Source: Ignavibacteriota bacterium
GTDB lineage: Bacteria; Bacteroidota; Ignavibacteria; UBA10030; UBA6906
NCBI GenBank assembly: GCA_003157485.1
Contig: PMJQ01000215.1
Location: 1-35,952, forward strand
Direction: 5' to 3'
Length of the DNA: 35,952 nucleotides
Shown in pieces: positions 8,242 through 17,155 of this stretch. Below the pieces are notes generated by a model. It was not told the DNA's origin, searched no databases, and was given only the letters and a program-made list of their open reading frames with translations. Position 1 is the first letter of the stretch; each line of letters opens with the position of its first letter. The translations under genes and the position numbers were made by a program.

Positions 8242-8745
8242 CTACCGGCCGTGCGCAGGTATCTCGAATGGATTTGTCGATGGATGGGCCCCGGAACTCC
8301 CAACGAAAATCCGCCCCGGTTCGAACTTCGGATCCTTCTCTCCGATTGTCAGCGTGAACGAGAGCATCGGTTCCTTCCCTTTCACGCGGAAATCCACGCC
8401 GTCGATGCTCCCCTTTGTGGAGAAGTCAAAATTGATGACGTGGTGCTCGGGACCCTCGATGAACAGATCTCTCTCGGGGCCTTTGTGCTCGAGTTTGTAT
8501 CCCTTCACCTGGACAAACTCGCCTCCCCTGACTTCGATGACACCCCGGAAGTGGTGATCGAATTCCTTCGTCATTGTCCGGATATGCCAGCCCCCTTCAT
8601 CCTGCCACACCGCGTAATGCTCAACTTTTCCTGCCGCGGTATTCGGAGGCCTGCCGTGGGGGTTGAGAGGTTGATCGGCAAGTGCTGCACCTGTCATATA
8701 CGCCAAGAGAACGGCGACTCCGAGTCTTCCGGCTAGCTTCAACAT
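8242..8745 (-). CDS. hypothetical exported protein
   Basis: 167-aa ORF with signal peptide (MLKLAGRLGVAVLLAYMTGAALADQ); AGGAG-like RBS upstream. Confidence 0.75.
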   Translation of the reverse strand: MLKLAGRLGVAVLLAYMTGAALADQPLNPHGRPPNTAAGKVEHYAVWQDEGGWHIRTMTKEFDHHFRGVIEVRGGEFVQVKGYKLEHKGPERDLFIEGPEHHVINFDFSTKGSIDGVDFRVKGKEPMLSFTLTIGEKDPKFEPGRIFVGSSGAHPSTNPFEIPAHGR

Positions 8746-9271
8746 CTGTATGTCTCCTCAAAGTTGTGATTGATGATCGCCAGAGCAGCGTGTGGCTGAA
8801 TTTCGACAAAGGGTGAGAGATTGTCAAGAGAATTCCCGGCGGAAACGGGACAATATATACCATTTTGCCCTGAAACAGGGGGCTCGGTGGATTTCCGCGT
8901 CTTCTCTTCAGCAGGGAGACGAGACATTCCCTGTGCGGTCTCGAGAGATCGCCAGTCCATGTTGTTCAGCCAGTTGTGCACGTTCAGCCACCGGATGGAG
9001 CACTTCTTCGGTTCTTCGGCCAAGAATGCCTATCAAGACCGGTCGAGATAGCAACGACCTTCGTCAGCACACATTCGATTAGCGTCTGTTTCCGCCACTT
9101 CTGTGATGTGCGGACACAAAATCGGCAGCACCCCGGACTTTTAGTGACTGTGATCACACGGGCTCCCGATTCGGGCACCACACTTGAACAACTTCCCCGA
9201 CAGATCACTGTTCACTTCATATTCGTTCGAGCCGGACCCGCCCTCCGAGGCGGCGTTCAGGAGGATTTGAA

Positions 9272-9445
9272 ATGCGCGACAAATTTTTCGAAACATACAA
9301 GACGAGAGTATTCAAGACGATCCTCGAAATCGACCGGACCGCAAACCCGTCAACGCTCGGTGATACGCTGATCAAGCATTACTTCAATGCCGGATATTCC
9401 GAGAGAAGCGCAGCGACTGCAGTGATCGAAGTCGTACGAGTGTAG
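9272..9445 (+). CDS. small hypothetical protein (57 aa), below the ORF-track length cutoff
   Basis: CAGGAGGATTTGAAATG start context; product MRDKFFETYKTRVFKTILEIDRTANPSTLGDTLIKHYFNAGYSERSAATAVIEVVRV. Confidence 0.55.
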   Translation: MRDKFFETYKTRVFKTILEIDRTANPSTLGDTLIKHYFNAGYSERSAATAVIEVVRV

Positions 9446-9687
9446 ATCCTGCTATTCGAATTCAATCATTCTCACCTCTACTCCTCGTTGCTCCACGCGA
9501 TTGACAGATTTTCCTCCCGGTGCTCCGGGAACACCGACATGGGACCGGTTTGTCCAGAGTATTTCTTCTGTTCCGCGGACCTCGCGCAAGAGATTTGTTG
9601 AATCTCCTCTAATCATACAGTACCTTTCGCCCAGGAGCTGTCGGGGGGACTCCACTCCGCATGTTCTCGAGATGAAAGGAGAGAAAC

Positions 9688-10278
9688 ATGAAAAACCTGC
9701 TGACAGAACTCTGGAAGCTTGCGATCATCACGATCATCGGCGTGGCGGGCAGTGTTACACTGGGGCTCATGACGCACGGCCTCGATGTCTTCGGCCCGGG
9801 CCGGGCTGATTTTGCCTTTGTTGCATTCGGGGCAAGCGGGGCGTTCATACTCGCCATTTATCACCTGCGTGGACTCTCCAATACGATCACTGCGGCAGTT
9901 TCCATCAGCGCGATCCAATTCGTCGTGGCCACGGTCTGGCTGCCGACACTGAATGCCGCGATCTGGTCTTTCGGCGTCAACCTGCCGGTTGTATGGCTCG
10001 CATTTCTCTTCGAGCGCAAACTGGCCACGGTTCACTGGGGCAAATTCATCGTCGTAGGCATCGTGTACGGAGTGATGTTCGTTCTGCTGACTCTGCTTGT
10101 GGGAATCCTGCGCAGCGTGGAAACGATACCGGCATTGGTTTTCAGAGCGAATTTCTATGACGGATTCCTGATCGGGCTTGGGATGGGGCTCGGCGTCCAG
10201 GCGGCGGAGGCATTCCTGGAGTCGCTTACTCATTACAGGAAAGGCGACAAACCCAAACAGATGCCTTCCAGAGCCTGA
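9688..10278 (+). CDS. hypothetical multi-pass membrane protein
   Basis: 196-aa ORF with several hydrophobic helices; AAGGAGAG RBS upstream of the ATG. Confidence 0.8.
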   Translation: MKNLLTELWKLAIITIIGVAGSVTLGLMTHGLDVFGPGRADFAFVAFGASGAFILAIYHLRGLSNTITAAVSISAIQFVVATVWLPTLNAAIWSFGVNLPVVWLAFLFERKLATVHWGKFIVVGIVYGVMFVLLTLLVGILRSVETIPALVFRANFYDGFLIGLGMGLGVQAAEAFLESLTHYRKGDKPKQMPSRA

Positions 10279-10284
10279 GGAGAC

Positions 10285-11454
10285 ATGGGACGAAGTCCAG
10301 GATGCTGTGCCAAGCTTGAACGGATGAACAAGACTCTGCGTCACGAGGAAGCGGATCGCGTCCCCGTGAGCGACTTCTTCTGGGGAAGCTTCCTCGAACG
10401 CTGGCGCCGCGACCTGGGGCTCCCGGTCGACACGGATATTTACAAATACTATGATCTGGACTGGATCGTCACCATTCCCAACATGGATCCCCATATCAGG
10501 CAGTTCGATGTGCTTGAGGAGTCGGACAAGCATATCGTCGTCCGGACCGGCTTCGAAGCAATTATCAAGAAGCAGTTCGCCGATCCGATGCCGGCGTTCC
10601 TCAGGTTCGAGACTGATTCGGTCGAGAAAATGGACTCATTCCAGTTCGATGATCCCTGGGATGCCCGGCGGTACTTCAATGCCGGCGACAACCAGATCGC
10701 AGGGGTCGGTGACGGGTTCGCAAGGAACCCGCCGGCATGGCTCGACACGGTGAAGCAGATTCATCCTGATTTCCCGGTGTACGGCAGCGTCTGCGAGGGG
10801 CAGGAGATGCTGTGGCGCATTATCGGATCCGAGAACGTGATGCTCTGGATAGGCCTTTATCCTGACGAACTCGCCAGGTTTATCGAGCGTGTCGGCGAGT
10901 TTGCTCTCGGCATCACGAAGGCCCAGATCGAAGCGGCCGACGGCAGACTTGACGGGATGGTCATCTGGGGAGACGTCGCCTACACCCGGGATGTGTTCTT
11001 CTCCCCCGAGTACTGGCGCAGATGCTTCAAGCCCGTCGTCAAAGCGATAATAGAAGAGTGCCACGCACACGGGCTGCCGGTCATCTATCACGGTTGCGGC
11101 AATGTCCGGAGGATCTTCCAGGATTTCGTTGACGTCGGGGTGGACGCCTACAACCCGCTAGAAGTGAAGGCAGGCATGGATGTCATCGCACTTCGGCGGC
11201 AATACGGCCACAGGATCGGCTTCTGCGGCAACCTGGATGTCATTACATGGGCACACGGCACCCGGGAAGAGATCAAGAAGATGGTCCTCACCAAGCTCAA
11301 CGCTGCGAAAGGCGGCGGTTACATTGTCCAATCCGACCATTCCGTGCCGAGCAATGTTTCCGGAGAAAACTACGACTACGTCATCCGGCTTCTGAGGGAA
11401 TACGGCAACTATCCGCTGCGGCTGGGCGAATATGACATTCCCGGATTGCAGTAA
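10285..11454 (+). CDS. uroporphyrinogen decarboxylase (URO-D)-family protein, probably methyltransferase-like
   Basis: ERMNKTLRHEEADRVPVSDFFWG..., VIYHGCGNVRRIFQDFVDVGVDAYNPLEVKAGMD, RIGFCGNLDV; start may be ATG 10324. Confidence 0.85.
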   Translation: MGRSPGCCAKLERMNKTLRHEEADRVPVSDFFWGSFLERWRRDLGLPVDTDIYKYYDLDWIVTIPNMDPHIRQFDVLEESDKHIVVRTGFEAIIKKQFADPMPAFLRFETDSVEKMDSFQFDDPWDARRYFNAGDNQIAGVGDGFARNPPAWLDTVKQIHPDFPVYGSVCEGQEMLWRIIGSENVMLWIGLYPDELARFIERVGEFALGITKAQIEAADGRLDGMVIWGDVAYTRDVFFSPEYWRRCFKPVVKAIIEECHAHGLPVIYHGCGNVRRIFQDFVDVGVDAYNPLEVKAGMDVIALRRQYGHRIGFCGNLDVITWAHGTREEIKKMVLTKLNAAKGGGYIVQSDHSVPSNVSGENYDYVIRLLREYGNYPLRLGEYDIPGLQ

Positions 11455-11473
11455 GCCGGTCCAGATAGCCTGC

Positions 11474-12505
11474 CTACATTGTGCTGAAATCCAGAACTGC
11501 GTCCGAATCAGCGCTGCGATAGGCACCGAATGTGATCTTGAGCGTGTCGCGGACATCTTCGAGCCCTGACACCGGAGGTATGCCCCTGAGAATGTAATCG
11601 GAGAATGCCTTAGACTGATTGACAAATGATCCCGCGTATTCAACGTCGTCGTCGATCTTCCCGTCATTAAGGTACAGTCCATCGGTAATCGCCAGGCTCC
11701 CCTCGGTCCCGAATATCCTGATGCCGTTTATCATTCCGGCATGGTTGGATGTCCATGACTGCATGATGACCGCCATTGAGCCGTCAGGATAGAGAAGGCT
11801 TACCTGAGCCGTGTCCTCACAGTCCATCTTTTTCAATACCATTTTTGACTTGAATCCCTGGAGTTTGGCGGGCCTCCCCAGGAGATAAAGTGCCTGGTAA
11901 ATCAGATGGTGGCCGCTGTCAATCAATGCTCCCCCCACTCCGAGCCGTTTGTCCGCCCTCCAACCGTTTGCATGGGCCTCGGAAATCGTATGTGTCGTCA
12001 TGAACGACGAATGGATGATCCGGCCCAGTGTCCCGGCTTCAATAATGTCCTTTGCCTTCCGCACCGCTCCTCTGTAGACCAAATTGTGGGCCGGAAATAT
12101 CTTCACGCTCTTTTCCGCGCTCAGCCGTCTGATCTCATCAAGCTGGTCAAAGTCCGTGACCACAGGCTTTTCGACCATGACGTGCTTTCCGTGAGCGATC
12201 CCTGACTTAATCTGCTCAAAGTGATACGGATTGATGCTGCCAATGATCAACGCGTCAATGTCAGGATCGTCCACCATGGATTCGAAGCTCGCATGCGCCC
12301 TGACCCCCAACCCGGCACATTTCTTCTTCAGACGGTCCATTTCGGCCGCTTTTTCTTTTTCATCACCGAACGGCACATGACACATGCCTGTGATCGCCGC
12401 ATCCGGGTTATTCTTGAACCCATTGGAGTGCCAGTCAGCGATGAATCCGATACCGACCATTCCGACTCTCAGTTTTGACATCGTCGTGTCCAGCTCTGTC
12501 GTCAT
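11474..12505 (-). CDS. Gfo/Idh/MocA-family oxidoreductase
   Basis: LRVGMVGIGFIADWH N-terminal Rossmann motif, GKHVMVEKPVVTDFDQ, GGALIDSGHH; start may be ATG 12481. Confidence 0.9.
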   Translation of the reverse strand: MTTELDTTMSKLRVGMVGIGFIADWHSNGFKNNPDAAITGMCHVPFGDEKEKAAEMDRLKKKCAGLGVRAHASFESMVDDPDIDALIIGSINPYHFEQIKSGIAHGKHVMVEKPVVTDFDQLDEIRRLSAEKSVKIFPAHNLVYRGAVRKAKDIIEAGTLGRIIHSSFMTTHTISEAHANGWRADKRLGVGGALIDSGHHLIYQALYLLGRPAKLQGFKSKMVLKKMDCEDTAQVSLLYPDGSMAVIMQSWTSNHAGMINGIRIFGTEGSLAITDGLYLNDGKIDDDVEYAGSFVNQSKAFSDYILRGIPPVSGLEDVRDTLKITFGAYRSADSDAVLDFSTM

Positions 12506-12645
12506 GCCAGTGCGAAGTTCGTTCTGTTCCCGGCCCGGGCACTGGCGACACCCCGCCGGACGGACGCTTCCCGATCCAGACCGCGAGAAGAACCTATCAG
12601 TCTCACGGGAATGAAATGGACTCTCCCACTCTGTTCTGAATGATA

Positions 12646-12659
12646 TTGATTTTGATCAA
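12646..12659. promoter_or_regulatory. candidate FNR/CRP-family operator
   Basis: TTGATTTTGATCAA = TTGAT-N4-ATCAA perfect palindrome between divergently transcribed oxidoreductase and transporter genes. Confidence 0.55.
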
Positions 12660-12753
12660 ACAAATGACTAGTGTCAGCATTCTACAGGTCCGCAAATTTG
12701 CAGCTTGAAGTTCTCAATACCCCACTTTCAGCCATCGTGCGAGGATACCAGCA

Positions 12754-14535
12754 ATGCAGCCCCTGAAATTAAGTGAGAAGATCGGCTACGGCTTTGGCGA
12801 TGCCGCCTCGTCGATGTTCTGGAAGCTCTTCGGCATGTACCTCATGTTCTTCTACACCGACATCTTTGGCATTCCGGCCGCCGCCGTCGGAACCATGTTC
12901 CTTGTGACCCGCATCGGCGATGCCGCTTTCGATCCGCTCGTCGGCATCATGGCCGACCGCACCAATACGCGCTGGGGAAAATTCAGGCCGTACCTGCTGT
13001 GGATGGCATTCCCGATAGGGATCATCGTGGTACTGACGTTCACGACCCCCGATATGAGCGTAAGCGGAAAGATCATCTATGCGTATGTGACCTACTCGCT
13101 GATGATGATAGTCTACTCCCTTATCAACGTCCCATATGCATCGCTTATGGGCGTCATGACCGACGACAGCAAACAGAGAACGACACTGGCGACCTTCCGC
13201 TTCATATTCGCATTCGGCGGAAGTTTCCTGGTCCTCGGACTTTTCCAGCCCCTCTTCGACGGATTTGGCACCAGGACATTCAATGAATTCGCATCCCCGA
13301 GGACCATTGAAATTACCGATACCACCGCAAAGACGACAAGCAGAATAGTGGTCTGGGAAGGGACGATCCAGAATTCAACGTTGACAAATCCCGTCGATTC
13401 ACTTCTGTTTCTTACCGCCAAAGCAAATACCACAGCCAAGGAAGCGTTCAGCCTCGGCGTGTTCAATACCAGAACCAGCCAGTATTACGGGTTCAATTTT
13501 GCCGAGGGGAAGGATACACTCGGGTTGCTGCGATCCGGCGTCACCTGCGACGTGAAGATAAGACTGGATCAAATCTCGCCCGGGGAGAACCTCTCCAATC
13601 TCGCCGATCTCAGGTTTGCGAGCAAGGGGATCGATGAGCATTCCATTGCAATTCGCAATATCGCATTAAAGGAGATCAATTACCGCACCGGAACCCAGAA
13701 GGCGGTAATCGTCATTGCCATTCTAGCGGTGATCTTCTTCCTGCTCACGTTCTCTCTGACCCGTGAAAAGGTAAAACCGATCGACGCCAAGAACGCGTTC
13801 AGAGATGATTTGAAAGACCTCAGCAAGAACGGCCCCTGGTTTATTCTTCTCGGGGCGGGCATTTCGACGATTTTCTTCAATACGATCCGCGATGGCGCGG
13901 CGGTGTACTACTTCATGTACTACTTCAAAGGGATGAACAACATCGAATTCAGTTCATCCATGATACTCGCCATCAGCACCATCTATCTGCTGCTGGGACA
14001 GGCGGCCAACATTGTCGGGGTCGTCCTTGCTAAACCTGTCTCCGATAGAATCGGCAAGAAAAACACATTCCTCTTCGCTATGGTGAATGCCGCCATCCTG
14101 AGCATTATTTTCTTCTTCCTCGACAGGACGAATATTTCCCTGATTCTCGTGTTCCAGTTCCTGATCAGCATCAACGCAGGCATCATATTCCCGCTGGTCT
14201 GGGCGATGTACGCCGATACCGCCGATTATTCCGAATGGAAGAACGGCCGCCGCGCCACGGGACTTGTTTTCTCCGCCGCCTCCATGTCGCAAAAGTTCGG
14301 AGCGTCAATCGGCATCGCGATGGTGGGCTGGGTCCTCGCCATCTACGGCTATCAGGCCAACGTGGAACAAACAGAAGCGACACAAAACGGCATCCGCATG
14401 ATGCTGAGCATTTACCCTGCGATCGGGGCCTTACTCGCCGCAGGTTTCATATTCATCTACCCGCTCAAGGAATCAGTTCTCGAGGCAATCAGCCATGAGC
14501 TGGCTGTCTTCCGTTCAACAGGCAAAAAGCCCTGA
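12754..14535 (+). CDS. GPH-type (MelB-like) sugar transporter with inserted extracytoplasmic domain
   Basis: LSEKIGYGFGDAASSMFWKLFGMYLMFFYTDIFGI, RIGDAAFDPLVGIMADRTNTRWGKFRPY, YADTADYSEWKNGRRATGLVFSA; extra ~134 aa between TM5 and TM6. Confidence 0.9.
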   Translation: MQPLKLSEKIGYGFGDAASSMFWKLFGMYLMFFYTDIFGIPAAAVGTMFLVTRIGDAAFDPLVGIMADRTNTRWGKFRPYLLWMAFPIGIIVVLTFTTPDMSVSGKIIYAYVTYSLMMIVYSLINVPYASLMGVMTDDSKQRTTLATFRFIFAFGGSFLVLGLFQPLFDGFGTRTFNEFASPRTIEITDTTAKTTSRIVVWEGTIQNSTLTNPVDSLLFLTAKANTTAKEAFSLGVFNTRTSQYYGFNFAEGKDTLGLLRSGVTCDVKIRLDQISPGENLSNLADLRFASKGIDEHSIAIRNIALKEINYRTGTQKAVIVIAILAVIFFLLTFSLTREKVKPIDAKNAFRDDLKDLSKNGPWFILLGAGISTIFFNTIRDGAAVYYFMYYFKGMNNIEFSSSMILAISTIYLLLGQAANIVGVVLAKPVSDRIGKKNTFLFAMVNAAILSIIFFFLDRTNISLILVFQFLISINAGIIFPLVWAMYADTADYSEWKNGRRATGLVFSAASMSQKFGASIGIAMVGWVLAIYGYQANVEQTEATQNGIRMMLSIYPAIGALLAAGFIFIYPLKESVLEAISHELAVFRSTGKKP

Positions 14536-14574
14536 CGAAGGATAACAACGGCGCATTCTCGCGAGCATGACTCT

Positions 14575-14994
14575 ATGGACAATTTTCAGACTGTTTCCGG
14601 AATGATGATCGATGAAATGGAATCTCATGCGAGAAAGCTCGGGGTCAAGGGAGTCGCTCTCGTGGCAAGCATGGATAAATACGGCCATTCATGGCTATCC
14701 AGGATGAAAGCCGTTGAGACCATCAAAGACATCCCCGCGAACCCCGAGGGACATGAGTATCCGGGATATAACTTCATCGGGATCGCATACTCCAAAGCGG
14801 CAGAAATGGCTGACACCAGGCTAAACAGCGGGAGCAAATCGAGGCCGGTGTACCAGGGGGAGTTTGGATATCAGGGCGGGGTCATAAGGGAAGTCCCGTC
14901 CGGATTCATGCTCACGGTCTTCAGCGGGGCGAGCGGAGAACAGGACCTGGAAATAGCAAACGTCGGGATGATTGCCTATCCGCGAGAGGAATAA
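14575..14994 (+). CDS. GlcG/HbpS-like (DUF336-type) protein, tentative
   Basis: 139-aa ORF; LGVKGVALVASMDKYGH...SRMKAVE...IAYSKAAEMADT...YQGGVIREVPSG resembles the HbpS-like fold. Confidence 0.5.
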   Translation: MDNFQTVSGMMIDEMESHARKLGVKGVALVASMDKYGHSWLSRMKAVETIKDIPANPEGHEYPGYNFIGIAYSKAAEMADTRLNSGSKSRPVYQGEFGYQGGVIREVPSGFMLTVFSGASGEQDLEIANVGMIAYPREE

Positions 14995-15107
14995 TCCTCT
15001 GTCGCTTCACTGAATTCCACACCGGGTATCCCCTCCTCTTTCGCGGGGCGCCAGGCCATCCGGCCGCGGGTATTGTCTTCTGCGTCATGCACACCCCGCT
15101 GCAGATC

Positions 15108-15608
15108 CTACTTGATGATATGCAGATCGCGGAGTACTGCTTCCGCCGGTTCCACTTCCTGGCACGGGACCATCAGTTTGAATTCGTTGATGATGTGCCC
15201 GTCATATTCTCCCGATGAACGGAACAACGTGTATTCGGGCGAACCCAGAGAGATCGGACTTGCCTTGCGGGAGAATACAAACGGATGGAGCCCCACCGTC
15301 TCCAGAGCGCTTTTAGCAAAATCCACCTGGGCCGCATCGCTGTCCCCGTACACCCTTGCCATCCCCTCGTATATTTCGAGCGTATCATGCTCGTCGCACA
15401 GGAACCGGCCGGCAACCCTCCCCCCGCAGCCGGAACAATACGGTCTCGAGCACACGACGCATACTCCGGAAGCCGCCTGATCCGGATGGCGTGTGCACAG
15501 AACATTCTCTTTGAATATCTCCCCGCATTCCGCGCAAAACTCGTTGTCGGGTTGAACCTCAGCCCTGCATTGCGGGCATATCAGAACGTCGTCATTTGAG
15601 TCTGTCAT
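15108..15608 (-). CDS. zinc-ribbon / B-box-like / DUF2007-like protein
   Basis: CPQCRAEVQPDNEFCAECG; CTRHPDQAASGVCVVCSRPYCSGCGGRVAGRFLCDEH; C-terminal QVDFAKSALETVGLHPFVFSRK...KLMVPCQEVEPAEAVLRDL. Confidence 0.75.
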   Translation of the reverse strand: MTDSNDDVLICPQCRAEVQPDNEFCAECGEIFKENVLCTRHPDQAASGVCVVCSRPYCSGCGGRVAGRFLCDEHDTLEIYEGMARVYGDSDAAQVDFAKSALETVGLHPFVFSRKASPISLGSPEYTLFRSSGEYDGHIINEFKLMVPCQEVEPAEAVLRDLHIIK

Positions 15609-15926
15609 GTGGGACTCCTGAGGGGAGTGTTCGGATACCGGATCTGATTCGGAAATTTAGCTAAAATCTGCCAATTGCGCACATTGAGCCGTCGTTTTCG
15701 GCCCGCAACCGGGGACACGAGTCTCCATTTGACAATCTGCACTGTCCATTCTACATTTCTCCCAGTCTGCGACAATGATGAAAAGACGCAGGCGCTCCTG
15801 GGAATGCCGGTTGACGGAGAACGTGCGCGATCTCACAAAACCTATCTGCGGAGATTCGTAGATTGTGGTACCTGTTGTAGTGTCTGTCCTTTGCAGTTCT
15901 CGCTCCCGATCAGACCGCGGGTCTTG

Positions 15927-17138
15927 ATGGCGTCCATGAAGAAAACAATGAGATGGTGTCGCTCCGCAGCCCTTTGCCTGCTCATGCTGGCATGCGCTGC
16001 CTCCATTCCAGGATACGGGCAGGACAAGGAGGGGCGGTGGGCGGTCGGATTTCAGACCGGCGGCAATCTCTGGATGAACAGTTACAACGCGCGTGCCGCC
16101 GGCACGGACGGTGAACTTACATTCAAGTACGGCGTTAACGACGCATTCTCAGCCGGGTTGATCACAGGGTTTCACGGACTGAAATCCCGGGAGACCCCGG
16201 CGTTCTCCGGAACCACGCCCGACAATCTCACGCTGAATGCAATCCCGCTCGCCGTCGCCGGGTGGTTCTCACTTGCGCCCGGAAGGGCGATCAACCCGTA
16301 TTACTATGCAGGTCTCGGCGTCATGTTCTATCAGAGGGAGACAAGCCGGAACGGCGAGAGCGTCTTTCTTCCTGACAAGGAATACCGGTCCTCTCTCCAT
16401 ATCCCCGCCGGGATCGGCGTCGAAGCGCTTCTCTCAAGAAATCTCCTCGTCACCGCCGATCTCGGGTACGGACTTCTCGACAGCCACGTCGATGCCCTCA
16501 ATTCCGGCAAGATAAGCTGGTATGCCTCAGCAAGAGTCGGTGTGACCATTCTCGTCGAAACCGGCGCCGCAGAAGAGCGACTGCACATGCAGGAGAACGC
16601 CGAAGCGGCCGTGCACCAAACGAAACTGCAGGCAGAAAAACCACAGCCAAATGCACCCGTCAATGAATCGGACAAACAGCAGGTCGAAACGCCCCTCCCA
16701 CACCAGACTGCGGACGTCAACCCGCCCGATCCACCGGCTCCTCCGGTCCCGCAGAGCGTGGTGACTCCGAGGGAGACTCCCCTCTTACTCCAGAAGGGGA
16801 ACAGCTTCATACTCAAGGGGGTGAATTTCGAACTGGACAGGGCCGCGCTCACACCGAATTCCGAGCCCGCGCTCGCATCACTTCTTAATGCACTCCTGGC
16901 ACATCCGGATATCGAAGTCCTGATCGTCGGCCACACGGATCTCGCCGGTTCGCGCGATTTCAACCAGTCCCTCTCGTTTCACCGCGCGCAGGCTGTGTAT
17001 TCATGGCTCGTGAAACGGGGTATCCCTGCAAAGCGGCTGATGGTGGCAGGGAAAGGCGCCGACGAACCGATCGCCGACAACGTGACGCTGCAGGGCCGGA
17101 TCGCGAACAGAAGAATTGAAATCCGGGTCATGAAGTAG
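15927..17138 (+). CDS. OmpA-family outer membrane protein
   Basis: Signal peptide (ALCLLMLACAASIPGYGQ), beta-barrel-like region, Pro-rich linker, C-terminal OmpA domain (NFELDRAALTPNSEPALASLL...VGHTDLAGSRDFNQSLSFHRAQAVYSWLVKRGIPAKRLMVAGKGADEPIADN...RIANRRIEI). The ORF track extends to 15675; the start here is chosen by signal peptide. Confidence 0.88.
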   Translation: MASMKKTMRWCRSAALCLLMLACAASIPGYGQDKEGRWAVGFQTGGNLWMNSYNARAAGTDGELTFKYGVNDAFSAGLITGFHGLKSRETPAFSGTTPDNLTLNAIPLAVAGWFSLAPGRAINPYYYAGLGVMFYQRETSRNGESVFLPDKEYRSSLHIPAGIGVEALLSRNLLVTADLGYGLLDSHVDALNSGKISWYASARVGVTILVETGAAEERLHMQENAEAAVHQTKLQAEKPQPNAPVNESDKQQVETPLPHQTADVNPPDPPAPPVPQSVVTPRETPLLLQKGNSFILKGVNFELDRAALTPNSEPALASLLNALLAHPDIEVLIVGHTDLAGSRDFNQSLSFHRAQAVYSWLVKRGIPAKRLMVAGKGADEPIADNVTLQGRIANRRIEIRVMK

Positions 17139-17155
17139 CGCGCGACCCCGCCGGG

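Noticed and set aside
9136-9147. TGTGATCACA as a CRP site
   Set aside because: Half-sites are fused with no 6-nt spacer and no gene start is clearly positioned relative to it.
9613-10533. 306-aa minus-strand ORF opposite the membrane protein and URO-D genes
   Set aside because: Overlaps two plus-strand genes with good RBS and family signals; composition typical of antisense translation.
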